Source of the DNA: Thereva unica
Taxonomy: Eukaryota; Arthropoda; Insecta; Diptera; Therevidae
Assembly (NCBI GenBank): GCA_949987705.1
Contig: OX465281.1
Coordinates: forward strand, 165,678,516 to 165,742,515
Reading direction: 5' to 3'
DNA length: 64,000 nt
Both the position numbers and the translations under genes were made by a program. The notes below the pieces were generated by a model. It was given only the letters and a program-made list of their open reading frames with translations. It was not told where the DNA came from and did no database searches. Shown here one piece after another: positions 10,677 to 23,098 of this stretch. The first letter of the stretch is position 1, and the number at the start of each line of letters is the position of its first letter.

Positions 10677-10938
10677 TTGTGCGTTGTCTGTCAATCAGTT
10701 ACTTTTTATACAATAGAAATAAAGTAAAGAAAAAAAATCTCCTTACAATTTATTGAACCCCATTTCACCCCCTTCAACCCTTTTTTCTCCAAAAAAAGCC
10801 GCCTATGTCCGTCTCCAAGGTCTAAACTATGTCTGTTGCAAATTTCATCAAAATCGATCCAGCGGCTTAGGCGTGAAAGCGTAACAGATAGACAGACAAA
10901 CAGACAGAGTTACTTTCGCATTTATAATATTAGTAAGG
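10677..10938 (-). repeat. Satellite-1 spacer 1, Helitron 5'-end-like
   Basis: Read on the minus strand it begins TCCTTACTAATATTATAAAT, then CGAAAGTAACTCTG, a (CTGT)n tract, CACGCCTAAGCCGCTGGA and a pyrimidine/purine-rich region. A start at A|TC with TACTAATATTATAAA is widespread in insect Helitron-type repeats. The spacer merges into satellite monomers on both sides. Confidence 0.6.
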
Positions 10939-12718
10939 ATGTCCACGCCATTATAGGGATGCACTGTCAAAATTTCAGCCTTATAGCTTTAGCTGTTTGG
11001 AAAAACCCCATTTCATCCCCTTAGGCTATGAATTTCGGAAAATCGTATTTTAGTGGATGTCCACGTCATTAAAGGGATGCACTGTCAAAATTTCAGCCCT
11101 GTAGCTCCAGCGGTTTGGGTAAACCCCATTTCACCCCCTTCGAGGATGAATTTCGTAAAATCGCTTTCTAGTGGATGTCCAAATCATTATAGGGATGCAC
11201 TGTCAAAATTTCAGCCTTATAGCTCCAGCGGTTTAGGTACACCCCATTTCCATCCCTTAGGGGAAGAATTCCGAAAAATCGCTTTAATAGTGGATTTCCA
11301 CGCCATTATAGGGACGCACTGTCAAAATTTAAGCCCTATAGCTTTAGCGGTTTGGGTAAACCCCATTTCACCCCCTTAGGGGATGAATTTCGAAAAATCG
11401 CTTTTGTCCACATTATTATAGGGATGCATTGTCAAAATTTCAGCCCTATAGCTCTAGCGGTTTGGGTAAACCCCATTTCCCCATTAGGGGAAGAAATTCG
11501 AAAAATCGCTTTAATAGTGGATTTCCACGCCATTACATATAGGGATGCACTGTCAAAATTTCAGCTCTATAGCTCTAGCGGTTTGGGTAAACCCCATTTC
11601 CCCCCTTAGGGGAAGAATTTCTAAAAATTGCTTTAATAGAGGATTTGCACGTCATTAAAGGGATGCACTGTCAAAATTTCAGCCCTATAGCTCCAGCGGT
11701 TTGGGTAAACCCCATTTCACCCCCTTAGGGAATGAATTTCGAAAAATCGCTTTAATAGTGGATTTGCACGTCATTAAAGGGATGCACTGTCAAAATTTCA
11801 GCCCTATATCTCCAGCGGTTTGGGTAAACCCCATTTCACCCCCTTAGGGGATGAATTTTGAAAAATCGCTTTTTAATGGATGTCCACATTAATATAGGGA
11901 TGCACTGTCAAAATTTCAGGACCATAGCTCCAGCGGTTTAGGTAAACCCAATTTCCCCCCATAGGGGAAGAATTTCGAAAAATCGCTTTATTAGTGGATT
12001 TGCACGTCATTAAAGGGATGCACTTTCAAAATTTCAGCCCTATAGCTCCAGCGGTTTGGGTAAACCCCATTTCACCCCCTTAGGGGAAGAATTTCGAAAA
12101 ATCGCTTTTGTCCACATCATTATAGGGATGCATTGTCAAAATTTCAGCCCTTTAGCTCTAGCGGTTTGGGTAAACCCCATTTCCCCCTTAGGGGAAGAAT
12201 TTCGAAAAATCGCTTTTTAGTGGATGTCCACATCATTATAGGGATGCACTGTCAAAATTTCAGCCCTACAGCTCCAGCGGTTTGGGTAAACCCCATTTCC
12301 CCCTTAGGGGAAGAAATTCGAAAAATCGCTTTAATAGTGGATTTCCACGCCATTATAGGGATGCACTGTCAAAATTTCAGCTCTATAGCTCTAGCGGTTT
12401 GGGTAAACCCCATTTCCCCCCTTAGGGGAAGAATTTCAAAAAATTGCTTTAATAGAGGATTTGCACGTCATTAAAGGGATGCACTGTCAAAATTTCAGCC
12501 CTATAGCTCCAGCGGTTTGGGTAAACCCCATTTCACCCCCTTAGGGGATGAATTTCGAAAGATCGTATTTTAGTGGATTTCCACGTCATTAAAGGGATGC
12601 ACTGTCAAAATTTCAGCCCTATAGCTCTAGCGGTTTGGGTAAACCCTATTTCCCCCCTTAGGGGAAGAATTACGGATACACTGTCAAAATTTCAGTCCTT
12701 TAGCTCTAGCGGTTTAGG

Positions 12719-12968
12719 TTGTGCGTTGTCTGTCAATCAGTTACTTTTTATACAATAGAAAAAAAGTAAAGAAAAAAAATCCCCTTACAACTTATTGAAC
12801 CCCATTTCACCCCCTTCAACCCTTTTTTCTCCAAAAAAATGCCCATCTCCAAGGTCTAAACTATGTCTGTTCTTAATTTAATCAAAATCGGTCCAGCGGC
12901 TTAGGCGTGAAAGCGTAACAGACAGACAGACAGACAGAGTTACTTTCGCATTTATAATATTAGTAAAG
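12719..12968 (-). repeat. Satellite-1 spacer 2, Helitron 5'-end-like
   Basis: Second copy of the spacer with a short deletion in the CCTATGTCCGTCTCC block and one changed base in the terminal TAGTAAAG (others TAGTAAGG). Confidence 0.58.
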
Positions 12969-14555
12969 ATGTCCACGCCATTATAGGGATGCACTGTCAA
13001 AATTTCAGCCCTATAGCTTTAGCGGTTTGGAAAAACCCCATTTCATCCCCTTAGGGTATGAATTTCGGAAAATCGTATTTTAGTGGATGTCCACGTCGGG
13101 ATTCACTGTCAAAATTTCAGCCCTATAGCTCCAGCGGTTTGGGTAAACCCCATTTCACCCCCTTAGGGTATGAATTTCGAAAAATCGCTTTCTAGTGGAT
13201 GTCCAAATCATTATAGGGATGCACTGTCAACATTTCAGCCCTATAGCTCCAGCGGTTTAGGCACACCCCATTTCTACCCTTTAGGGTAAGAATTTCGAAA
13301 AATCCCTTTAATAGTGGATTTCCACGCCATTATAGGGATGCACTGTCAAAATTTCAGCCCTATAGCTTTAGCGGTTTGGAAAAACCCCAATTCAACCCCT
13401 TAGGGGATGAATTTCGAAAAATCGCTTTTTAGTGGATGTCCACATCATTAAAGGGATGCACTGTCAAAATTTCAGCCCTATAGCTCCAGCGGTTTCGGTA
13501 AACCCCATTTCAGCCTCTTAGGGGACGAATTTCGATAAATCGCTTTTTAGTGGATGTCCACATCAATATAGGGATGCACTGTCAAAATTTCAGCCCTATA
13601 GTTCCAGCGGTTTGGGTAAACCCCATTTCACCCCCTTTGGGGATGAATTTCGAAAAATCGCTTATTAGTGGATGTCCACATCATTATAGGGACGCACTGT
13701 CAAAATTTCAGCCCTATAGCTCTAGCGATTTGGGTAAACTCCATTTCCCCCCTTAGGGAAGAATTTTGAAAAATCGCTTTAATAGTGGATTTGCACGTCA
13801 TTAAAGGGATGCACTGTCAAAATTATGTCCACATAATTGTAGGGATGCACTATCAAAATTTCAGCCCTATAGCTCTAGCGGTTTGGGTAAACCCCATTTC
13901 CCCCCGTAGGGGAAGAATTTCGAAAAATCGCTTTAATAGTGGATTTGCACGTCATTAAATGGATGCACTGTCAAAATTTCAGCCCTATAGCTCCAGCGGT
14001 TTGGGTAAACCCCATTTCAGCCCCTTAGGGGACGAATTTCGAAAAATCGCTTTTTAGTGGATGTCCACATCAATATAGGGATGCACTGTCAAAATTTCAG
14101 CCCTACAGCTCCAGCGGTTTGGGTAAACCCCATTTCCCCCTTAGGGGAAGAAATTCGAAAAATCGCTTTAATAGTGGATTTCCACGCCATTATAGGGATG
14201 CACTGTCAAAATTTCAGCTCTATAGCTCTAGCGGTTTGGGTAAACCCCATTTCCCCCCTTAGGGGAAGAATTTCTAAAAATTGCTTTAATAGAGGATTTG
14301 CACGTCATTCAAGGGATGCACTGTCAAAATTTCAGCCCTATAGCTCCAGCGGTTTGGGTAAACCCCATTTCACCCCCTTAGGGGATGAATTTCGAAAGAT
14401 CGTATTTTAGTGGATGTCCACGTCATTAAAGGGATGCACTGTCAAAATTTCAGCCCTATAGCTCTAGCGGTTTGGGTAAACCCTATTTCCCCCCTTAGGG
14501 GAAGAATTACGGATACACTGTCAAAATTTCAGCCCTTTAGCTCTAGCGGTTTAGG

Positions 14556-14818
14556 TTGTGCGTTGTCTGTCAACCAGTTACTTTTTATACAATAGAAAAA
14601 AAGTAAAGAAAAAAAATCCCCTTACAACTTATTGAACCCCATTTCACCCCCTTCAACCCTTTTTTCTACAAAAAAAATAGCCTATGTCCGTCTCCAAGGT
14701 CTAAACTATGTCTGTTGCTAATTTCATCAAAATCGGTGTAGCGGCTTAGGCGTGAAAGCGTAACAGACAGACAGACAGACAGACAGAGTTACTTTCGCAT
14801 TTATAATATTAGTAAGGA
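14556..14818 (-). repeat. Satellite-1 spacer 3, Helitron 5'-end-like
   Basis: Third copy, 1,837 bp after the second. The tetranucleotide tract (GACA)n is one unit longer than in copy 1. Confidence 0.58.
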
Positions 14819-16953
14819 TGTCCACGCCATTATAGGGATGCACTGTCAAAATTTCAGCCCTATAGCTTTAGCGGTTTGGAAAAACCCCATTTCATCCCCT
14901 TAGGGTATGAATTTCGGAAAATCGTATTTTAGTGGATGTCCACGTCATTAAAGGGATTCACTGTCAAAATTTCAGCCCTATAGCTCCAGCGGTTTAGGCA
15001 CACCCCATTTCACCCCCTTACGGGATGAATTTCGAAAAATCGCTTTCTAGTGGATGTCCAAATCATTATAGGGATGCACTGTCAAAATTTCAGCCCTATA
15101 GCTCCAGCGGTTTGGAAAAACCCCAATTCACCCCCTTAGGGGATGAATTTCGAAAAATCGCTTTTTAGTGGATGTCCACATCATTATAGGGATGCACTGT
15201 CAAAATTTCAGCCCTATAGCTCTAGCGGTTGGGGTAAACCCCATTTCCCCCTTAGGGGAAGAATTTAGAAAAATAGCTTTAATAGAAGATTTGCACGTCA
15301 TTAAAGGGATGCACTGTCAAAATTTCAGCCCTATAGCTCCAGCGGTTTGGGTAAACCCCATTTCAGCCCCTTAGGGGACGAATTTCGAAAAATCGCTTTT
15401 TAGTGGATGTCCACATCAATATAGGGATGCACTGTCAAAATTTCAGCCCTATAGTTCCAGCGGTTTGGGTAAACCCCATTTCACCCCCTTAGGGGATGAA
15501 TTTCGAAAAATCGCTTATTAGTGGATGTCCACATCATTATAGGGATGCACTGTCAAAATTTCAGCCCTATAGCTCTAGCGATTTGGGTAAACTCCATTTC
15601 CCCCCTTAGGGGAAGAATTTTGAAAAATCGCTTTAATAGTGGATTTCCACGTCATTAAAGGGATGCACTGTCAAAATTTCAGCCCTATAGCTCCAGCGGT
15701 TTGGGTAAACCCCGTTTCACCCCCTTAGTGGATGAATTTCGAAAAATCGCTTTTTAGTGGATGTCCAAATCATTATAGGGATTCACTGTCAAAATTTCAG
15801 CCCTACAGCTCCAGCGGTTTAGGTAAACCCCATTTCCATCCCTTAGGGGAAGAATGTTGAAAAATCGCTTTAATAGTGGATTTCCACGCCATTATACGGA
15901 TGCAGTGTCAAAATTTCAGCCCTATAGCTTTAGCGGTTTGGAAAAACCCCAATTCACCCCCTTAGGGGATGAATTTCGAAAAATCGTATTTTAGTGGATG
16001 TCCACGTCATTAAAGGGATGCACTGTCAAAATTTCAGCCCTATAGCTCCAGCGGTTTGGGTAAACCCCATTTCACCCCCTTAGGGGATGAATTTCGAAAA
16101 ATCGCTTTTTAGTGGATGTCCACATCATTATAGGGATGCACTATCAAAATTTCAGCCCTATAGCTCTAGCGGTTTGGGTAACCCCATTTCCCCCCTTAGG
16201 GGAAGAATTTCGAAAAATCGCTTTAATAGTGGATTTGCACGTCATTAAAGGGATGCACTGTCAAAATTTCAGCCCCATAGCTCCAGCGGTTTGGGTAAAC
16301 CCCATTTCACCCCCCTAGGGGATGAATTTCGAAAAATCGCTTTTGTCCACATCATTATAGGGATGCATTGTCAAAATTTCAGCCCTATAGCTCTAGCGGT
16401 TTGGGTAAACCCCATTTCCCCCTTAGGGGAAAAATTTCGTAAAATCGCTTTTTAGTGGATGTCCACATGATTATAGGGATGCACTGTCAAAATTTCAGCC
16501 CTATAGCTCTAGGGGTTTGGGTAAACCCCATTTCCCCCTTAGGGGAAGAAATTCGGAAAATCGCTTTAATAGTGGATTTCCACGCCATTATAGGGATGCA
16601 CTGTCAAAATTTCAGCTCTATAGCTCTAGCGGTTTGGGTAAACCCCATTTCCCCCCTTAGGGGAAGAATTTCTAAAAATTGCTTTAATAGAGGATTTGCA
16701 CGTCATTAAAGGGATGCACTGTCAAAATTTCAGCCCTATAGCTCCAGCGGTTTGGGTAAACCCCATTTCACCCCCTTAGGGGATGAATTTCGAAAGATCG
16801 TATTTTAGTGGATGTCCACGTCATTAAAGGGATGCACTGTCAAAATTTCAGCCCTATAGCTCTAGCGGTTTGGGTAAACCCTATTTCCCCCCTTAGGGGA
16901 AGAATTACGGATACACTGTCAAAATTTCAGCCCTTTAGCTCTAGCGGTTTAGG

Positions 16954-17218
16954 TTGTGCGTTGTCTGTCAACCAGTTACTTTTTATACAATAGAAAAAAA
17001 GTAAAGAAAAAAAAATCCCCTTACAACTTATTGAACCCCATTTCACCCCCTTCAACCCTCTTTTCTCCAAAAAAAAGTCGCCTATGTCCGTCTCCAAGGT
17101 CTAAACTATGTCTGTTGCTTTCATCAAAATCGGTCCAGCGGCTTAGGCGTGAAAGCGTAACAGACAGACAGACAGACAGACCGACAGAGTTACTTTCGCA
17201 TTTATAATATTAGTAAGG
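16954..17218 (-). repeat. Satellite-1 spacer 4, Helitron 5'-end-like
   Basis: Fourth copy, with a small deletion in the GTTGCTAATTTCATC block and a variant base (GACCGACAGAG) in the tetranucleotide tract. Confidence 0.58.
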
Positions 17219-19243
17219 ATGTCCACGCCATTATAGGGATGCACTGTCAAAATTTCAGCCCTATAGCTTTAGCGGTTTGGAAAAACCCCATTTCATCCCC
17301 TTAGGGTATGAATTTCGGAAAATCGTATTTTAGTGGATGTCCACGTCGGGATTCACTGTCAAAATTTCAGCCCTATAGCTCCAGCGGTTTGGGTAAACCC
17401 CATTTCACCCCCTTAGGGTATGAATTTCGAAAAATCGCTTTCTAGTAGATGTCCAAATCATTATAGGGATGCACTGTCAACATTTCAGCCCTATAGCTCC
17501 AGCGGTTTAGGCACACCCCATTTCTACCCTTTATGGTAAGAATTTCGAAAAATCCCTTTAATAGTGGATTTCCACGCCATTATAGGGATGCACTGTAAAA
17601 ATTTCAGCCCTATAGCTTTAGCGGTTTGGAAAAACCCCAATTCACCCCCTTAGGGGATGAATTTCGAAAAATCGCTTTTTAGTGGATGTCCACATCATTA
17701 AAGGGATGCACTGTCAAAATTTCAGCCCTATAGCTCCAGCGGTTTCGGTAAACCCCATTTCAGCCTCTTAGGGGACGAATTTCGAAAAATCGCTTTTTAG
17801 TGGATGTCCACATCAATATAGGGATGCACTGTCAAAATTTCAGCCCTATAGTTCCAGCGGTTTGGGTAAACCCCATTTCACCCCCTTTGGGGATGAATTT
17901 CGAAAAATCGCTTATTAGTGGATGTCCACATTATTATAGGGATGCACTGTCAAAATTTCAGCCCTATAGCTCTAGCGATTTGGGTAAACTCCATTTCCCC
18001 CCTTAGGGGAAGAATTTTGAAAAATCGCTTTAATAGTGGATTTGCACGTCATTAAAGGGATGCACTGTCAAAATTTCAGCCCTATAGCTCCAGCGGTTTG
18101 GGTAAACCCCATTTCACCCCCTTAGTGGATGAATTTCGAAAAATCGCTTTTTAGTGGATGTCCAAATCATTATAGGGATTCACTGTCAAAATTTCAGCCC
18201 TACAGCTCCAGCGGTTTACGTAAACCCCATTTCCATCCCTTAGGGGAAGAATGTCGAAAAATCGCTTTAATAGTGGATTTCCACGCCATTATAGGGATGC
18301 ACTGTCAAAATTTCAGCCCTATAGCTTTAGCGGTTTGGAAAAACCCCAATTCACCCCCTTAGGGGATGAATTTCGAAAAATCATATTTTAGTGGATGTCC
18401 ACGTCATTAAAGGGATGCACTGTCAAAATTTCAGCCCTATAGCTCCAGCGGTTTGGGTAAACCCCATTTCACCCCCTTAGGGGATGAATTTCGAAAAATC
18501 GCTTTTTAGTGGATGTCCACATAATTATAGGGATGCACTATCAAAATTTCAGCCCTATAGCTCTAGCGGTTTGGGTAAACCCCATTTCCCCCCGTAGGGG
18601 AAGAATTTCGAAAAATCGCTTTAATAGTGGATTTGCACGTCATTAAAGGGATGCACTGTCAAAATTTCAGCCCTATAGCTCCAGCGGTTTGGGTAAACCC
18701 CATTTCAGCCCCTTAGGGGACGAATTTCGAAAAATCGCTTTTTAGTGGATGTCCACATCAATATAGGGATGCACTGTCAAAATTTCAGCCCTACAGCTCC
18801 AGCGGTTTGGGTAAACCCCATTTCCCCCTTAGGGGAAGAAATTCGAAAAATCGCTTTAATAGTGGATTTCCACGCCATTATAGGGATGCACTCTCAAAAT
18901 TTCAGCTCTATAGCTGTAGCGGTTTGGGTAAACCCCATTTTCCCCCTTAGGGGAAGAATTTCTAAAAATTGCTTTAATAGAGGATTTGCACGTCATTAAA
19001 GGGATGCACTGTCAAAATTTCAGCCCTATAGCTCCAGCGGTTTGGGTAAACCCCATTTCACCCCCTTAGGGGATGAATTTCGAAAGATCGTATTTTAGTG
19101 GATGTCCACGTCATTAAAGGGATGCACTGTCAAAATTTCTGCCCTATAGCTCTATCGGTTTGGGTAAATCCTATTTCCCCCCTTAGGGGAAGAATTACGG
19201 ATACACTGTCAAAATTTCAGCCCTTTAGCTCTAGCGGTTTAGG

Positions 19244-19508
19244 TTGTGCGTTGTCTGTCAATCAGTTACTTTTTATACAATAGAAAAAAAGTAAAGAAAA
19301 AAAAATCCCCTTACAACTTATTGAACCCCATTTCACCCCCTTCAACCCTTTTTTCTCCAAAAAAAAGTCGCCTATGTCCGTCTCCAAGGTCTAAACTATG
19401 TCTGTTGCTAATTTCATCAAAATCGGTGCAGCGGCTTAGGCGTGAAAGCGTAACAGACAGACAGACAGACAGACAGAGTTACTTTCGCATTTATAATATT
19501 AGTAAGGA
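19244..19508 (-). repeat. Satellite-1 spacer 5, Helitron 5'-end-like
   Basis: Fifth copy. It shares with copy 3 the GGTGCAGCGG or GGTGTAGCGG variant family of the otherwise GGTCCAGCGG block. Confidence 0.58.
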
Positions 19509-21413
19509 TGTCCACGCCATTATAGGGATGCACTGTCAAAATTTCAGCCCTATAGCTTTAGCGGTTTGGAAAAACCCCATTTCATCCCCTTAGGGTATGA
19601 ATTTCGGAAAATCGTATTTTAGTGGATGTCCACGTCATTAAAGGGATTCACTGTCAAAATTTCAGCCCTATAGCTCCAGCGGTTTAGGCACACCCCATTT
19701 CACCCCCTTAGGGGATGAATTTCGAAAAATCGCTTTCTAGTGGATGTCCAAATCATTATAGGGATGCACTGTCAAAATTTCAGCCCTATAGCTCCAGCGG
19801 TTTAGGCACACCCCATTTCTACCCCTTAGGGCAAGAATTTCGAAAAATCCCTTTAATAGTGGATTTCCACGCCATTATAGGGATGCACTGTCAAAATTTC
19901 AGCCCTATAGCTTTAGCGGTTTGGAAAAACCCCAATTCACCCCCTTAGGGGATGAATTTCGAAAAATCGCTTTTTAGTGGATGTCCACATCATTATAGGG
20001 ATGCACTGTCAAAATTTCAGCCCTATAGCTCTAGCGGTTTGGGTAAACCCCATTTTTCGAATTTCGAAAAATAGCTTTAATAGAGGATTTGCACGTCATT
20101 AAAGGGATGCACTGTCAAAATTTCAGCCCTATAGCTCCAGCGGTTTGGGTAAACCCCATTTCAGCCCCTTAGGGGACGAATTTCGAAAAATCGCTTTTTA
20201 GTGGATGTCCACATCAATATAGGGATGCACTGTCAAAATTTCAGCCCTACAGCTCCAGCGGTTTAGGTAAACCCCATTTCCATCCCTTAGGGGAAGAATG
20301 TTGAAAAATCGCTTTAATAGTGGATTTCCACGCCATTATACGGATGCACTGCCAAAATTTCAGCCCTATAGCTTTAGCGGTTTGGAAAAACCCCAATTCA
20401 CCCCCTTAGGGGATGAATTTCGAAAAATCGTATTTTAGTGGATGTCCACCTCATTAAAGGGATGCACTGTCAAAATTTCAGCCCTATAGCTCCAGCGGTT
20501 TGGGTAAACCCCATTTCACCCCCTTAGGGGATGAATTTCGAAAAATCGCTTTTTAGTGGATGTCCACATCATTATAGGGATGCACTATCAAAATTTCAGC
20601 CCTATAGCTCTAGCGGTTTGGGTAAACCCCATTTCCCCCCTTAGGGGAAGAATTTCGAAAAATCGCTTTAATAGTGGATTTCCACGTCATTAAAGGGATG
20701 CACTGTCAAAATTTCAGCCCTATAGCTCCAGCGGTTTGGGTAAACCCCATTTCACCCCCCTAGGGGATGAATTTCGAAAAATCGCTTTTGTCCACATCAT
20801 TATAGGGATGCATTGTCAAAATTTCAGCCCTATAGCTCTAGCGGTTTGGGTAAACCCCATTTCCCCCTTAGGGGAAAAATTTCGTAAAATCGCTTTTTAG
20901 TGGATGTCCACATCATTATAGGGATGCACTGTCAAAATTTCAGCCCTATAGCTCTAGCGGTTTGGGTAAACCCCATTTCCCCCTTAGGGGAAGAAATTCG
21001 GAAAATCGCTTTAATAGTGGATTTCCACGCCATTATAGGGATGCACTGTCAAAATTTCAGCTCTATAGCTCTAGCGGTTTGGGTAAAACCCCATTTCCCC
21101 CTTAGGGGAAGAATTTCGAAAAATCGCTTTAATAGTGGATTTGCACGTCATTAAAGGGATGCACTGTCAAAATTTCAGCCCTATAGCTCCAGCGGTTTGG
21201 GTAAACCCCATTTCACCCCCTTAGGGGATGAATTTCGAAAAATCGCTTCTTAGTAGATGTCCACATCATTATAGGGATGCACTGTCAAAATTTCAGCTCT
21301 ATAGCTCCAGCGGTTTTGAGTTGACCCTATTTCACCCCCTTAGGGGATGAATTTCGAAAAATCGCTACGGATACACTGTCAAAATTTCAGCCCTTTAGCT
21401 CTAGCGGTTTAGG

Positions 21414-21678
21414 TTGTGCGTTGTCTGTCAATCAGTTACTTTTTATACAATAGAAAAAAAGTAAAGAAAAAAAAATCCCCTTACAACTTATTGAACCCCA
21501 TTTCACCCCCTTCAACTATTTTTTCTCCAAAAAAAGTCGCCTATGTCCGTCTCCAAGGTCTAAACTATGTCTGTTGCAAATTTCATCAAAATCGGTCCAG
21601 CGGCTTAGGCGTGAAAGCGTAACAGACAGACAGACAGACCGACAGAGTTACTTTCGCATTTATAATATTAGTAAGGAT
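21414..21678 (-). repeat. Satellite-1 spacer 6, Helitron 5'-end-like
   Basis: Sixth copy. It keeps the GTTGCAAATTTCATC version seen in copy 1 and the GACCGACAGAG variant of copy 4. Confidence 0.58.
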
Positions 21679-22775
21679 GTCCACGCCATTATAGGGATGC
21701 ACTGTCAAAATTTCAGCCCTATAGCTCCAGCGGTTTAGGCACACCCCATTTCTACCCCTTAGGGCAAGAATTTCGAAAAATCCCTTTAATAGTGGATTTC
21801 CACGCCATTATAGGGATGCACTGTCAAAATTTCAGCCCTATAGCTTTAGCGGTTTGGAAAAACCCCAATTCACCCCCTTAGGGGATGAATTTCGAAATAT
21901 CGCTTTTTAGTGGATGTCCACATCATTATAGGGACGCACTGTCAAAATTTCAGCCCTATAGCTCTAGCGGTTTGGGTAAACCCCATTTCCCCCTTAGGGG
22001 AAGAATTTCGAAAAATAGCTTTAATAGTGGATTTGCACGTCATTAAAGGGATGCACTGTCAAAATTTCAGCCCTATAGCTCCAGCGGTTTCGGTAAACCC
22101 CATTTCAGCCCCTTAGGGGACGAATTTCGAAAAATCGCTTTTTAGTGGATGTCCACATCAATATAGGGATGCACTGTCAAAATTTCAGCCCTATAGCTCT
22201 AGCGATTTGGGTAAACTCCATTTCCCCCCTTAGGGGAAGAATTTTGAAAAATCGCTTTAATAGTGGATTTGCACGTCATTAAACGGATGCACTGTCAAAA
22301 TTTCAGCCCTATAGCTCCAGCGGTTTGGGTAAACCCCATTTCAACCCCTTAGTGGATGAATTTCGAAAAATCGCTTTTTAGTGGATGTCTAAATCATTAT
22401 AGGGATTCACTGTCAAAATTTCAGCCCTACAGCTCCAGCGGTTTAGGTAAACCCCATTTCCATCCCTTAGGGGAAGAATGTCGAAAAATCGCTTTAATAG
22501 TGGATTTCCACGCCATTATAGGGATGCACTGTCAAAATTTCCGCCCTATAGCTTTAGCGGTTTGGAAAAACCCCAATTCACCCCCTTAGTGGATGAATTT
22601 CGAAAAATCGTATTTTAGTGGATGTCCACGTCATTAAAGGGATGCACTGTCAAAATTTCAGCCCTATAGCTCCAGCGGTTTGGGTAAACCCCATTTCACC
22701 CCCTTAGGGGATGAATTTCGAAAAATCGTATTTTAGTGGATGTCCACGTCATTAAAGGGATGCACTGTCAAAATT

Positions 22776-23098
22776 ATAATCATATAATCAAAATTATAAA
22801 CATTATAATCAAATAGGTTTTGGCCAATTTTGCAATTCTGCCAATTCTCGTTTTGAGAGTAGGGGGTTTATTTTTAAAAACTTTCAAAGTGGTAAAAATT
22901 AAACTAACAATTCCTTTTCATACGAGTAAAGATATAAAACTGAAAAAAACATAAGTGTACAGTAAAATTCTTAAAACGTCGATGTAAAACATCGATGTAC
23001 GATAAACATCGTTAGCTCACCATCGATGGCAAAAACATCGAACATCGAAAGGAAAACATCGATGTTTCGAAAACATCGACCATCGATGCTCATCCCTA
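22776..23098. mobile_element. Unrelated insertion with CATCGATG cluster, possible hAT-like MITE
   Basis: The satellite stops at CAAAATT (22775) and resumes at TTTGGGTAAAC (about 23099), with loss of about 20 bp of monomer. The insert is AT-rich and its right third has four CATCGATG palindromes (22990, 23021, 23058, 23081) plus several CATCG half-sites. It ends CATCCCTAG, the complement of a hAT-like GGGATG end. No clear left terminal repeat, target duplication or transposase was seen. Confidence 0.42.

Noticed and set aside
10629..21678. CRISPR-like array of repeats and spacers
   Set aside because: Repeat units are 118 bp, spacers are copies of one sequence, and the context is eukaryotic.
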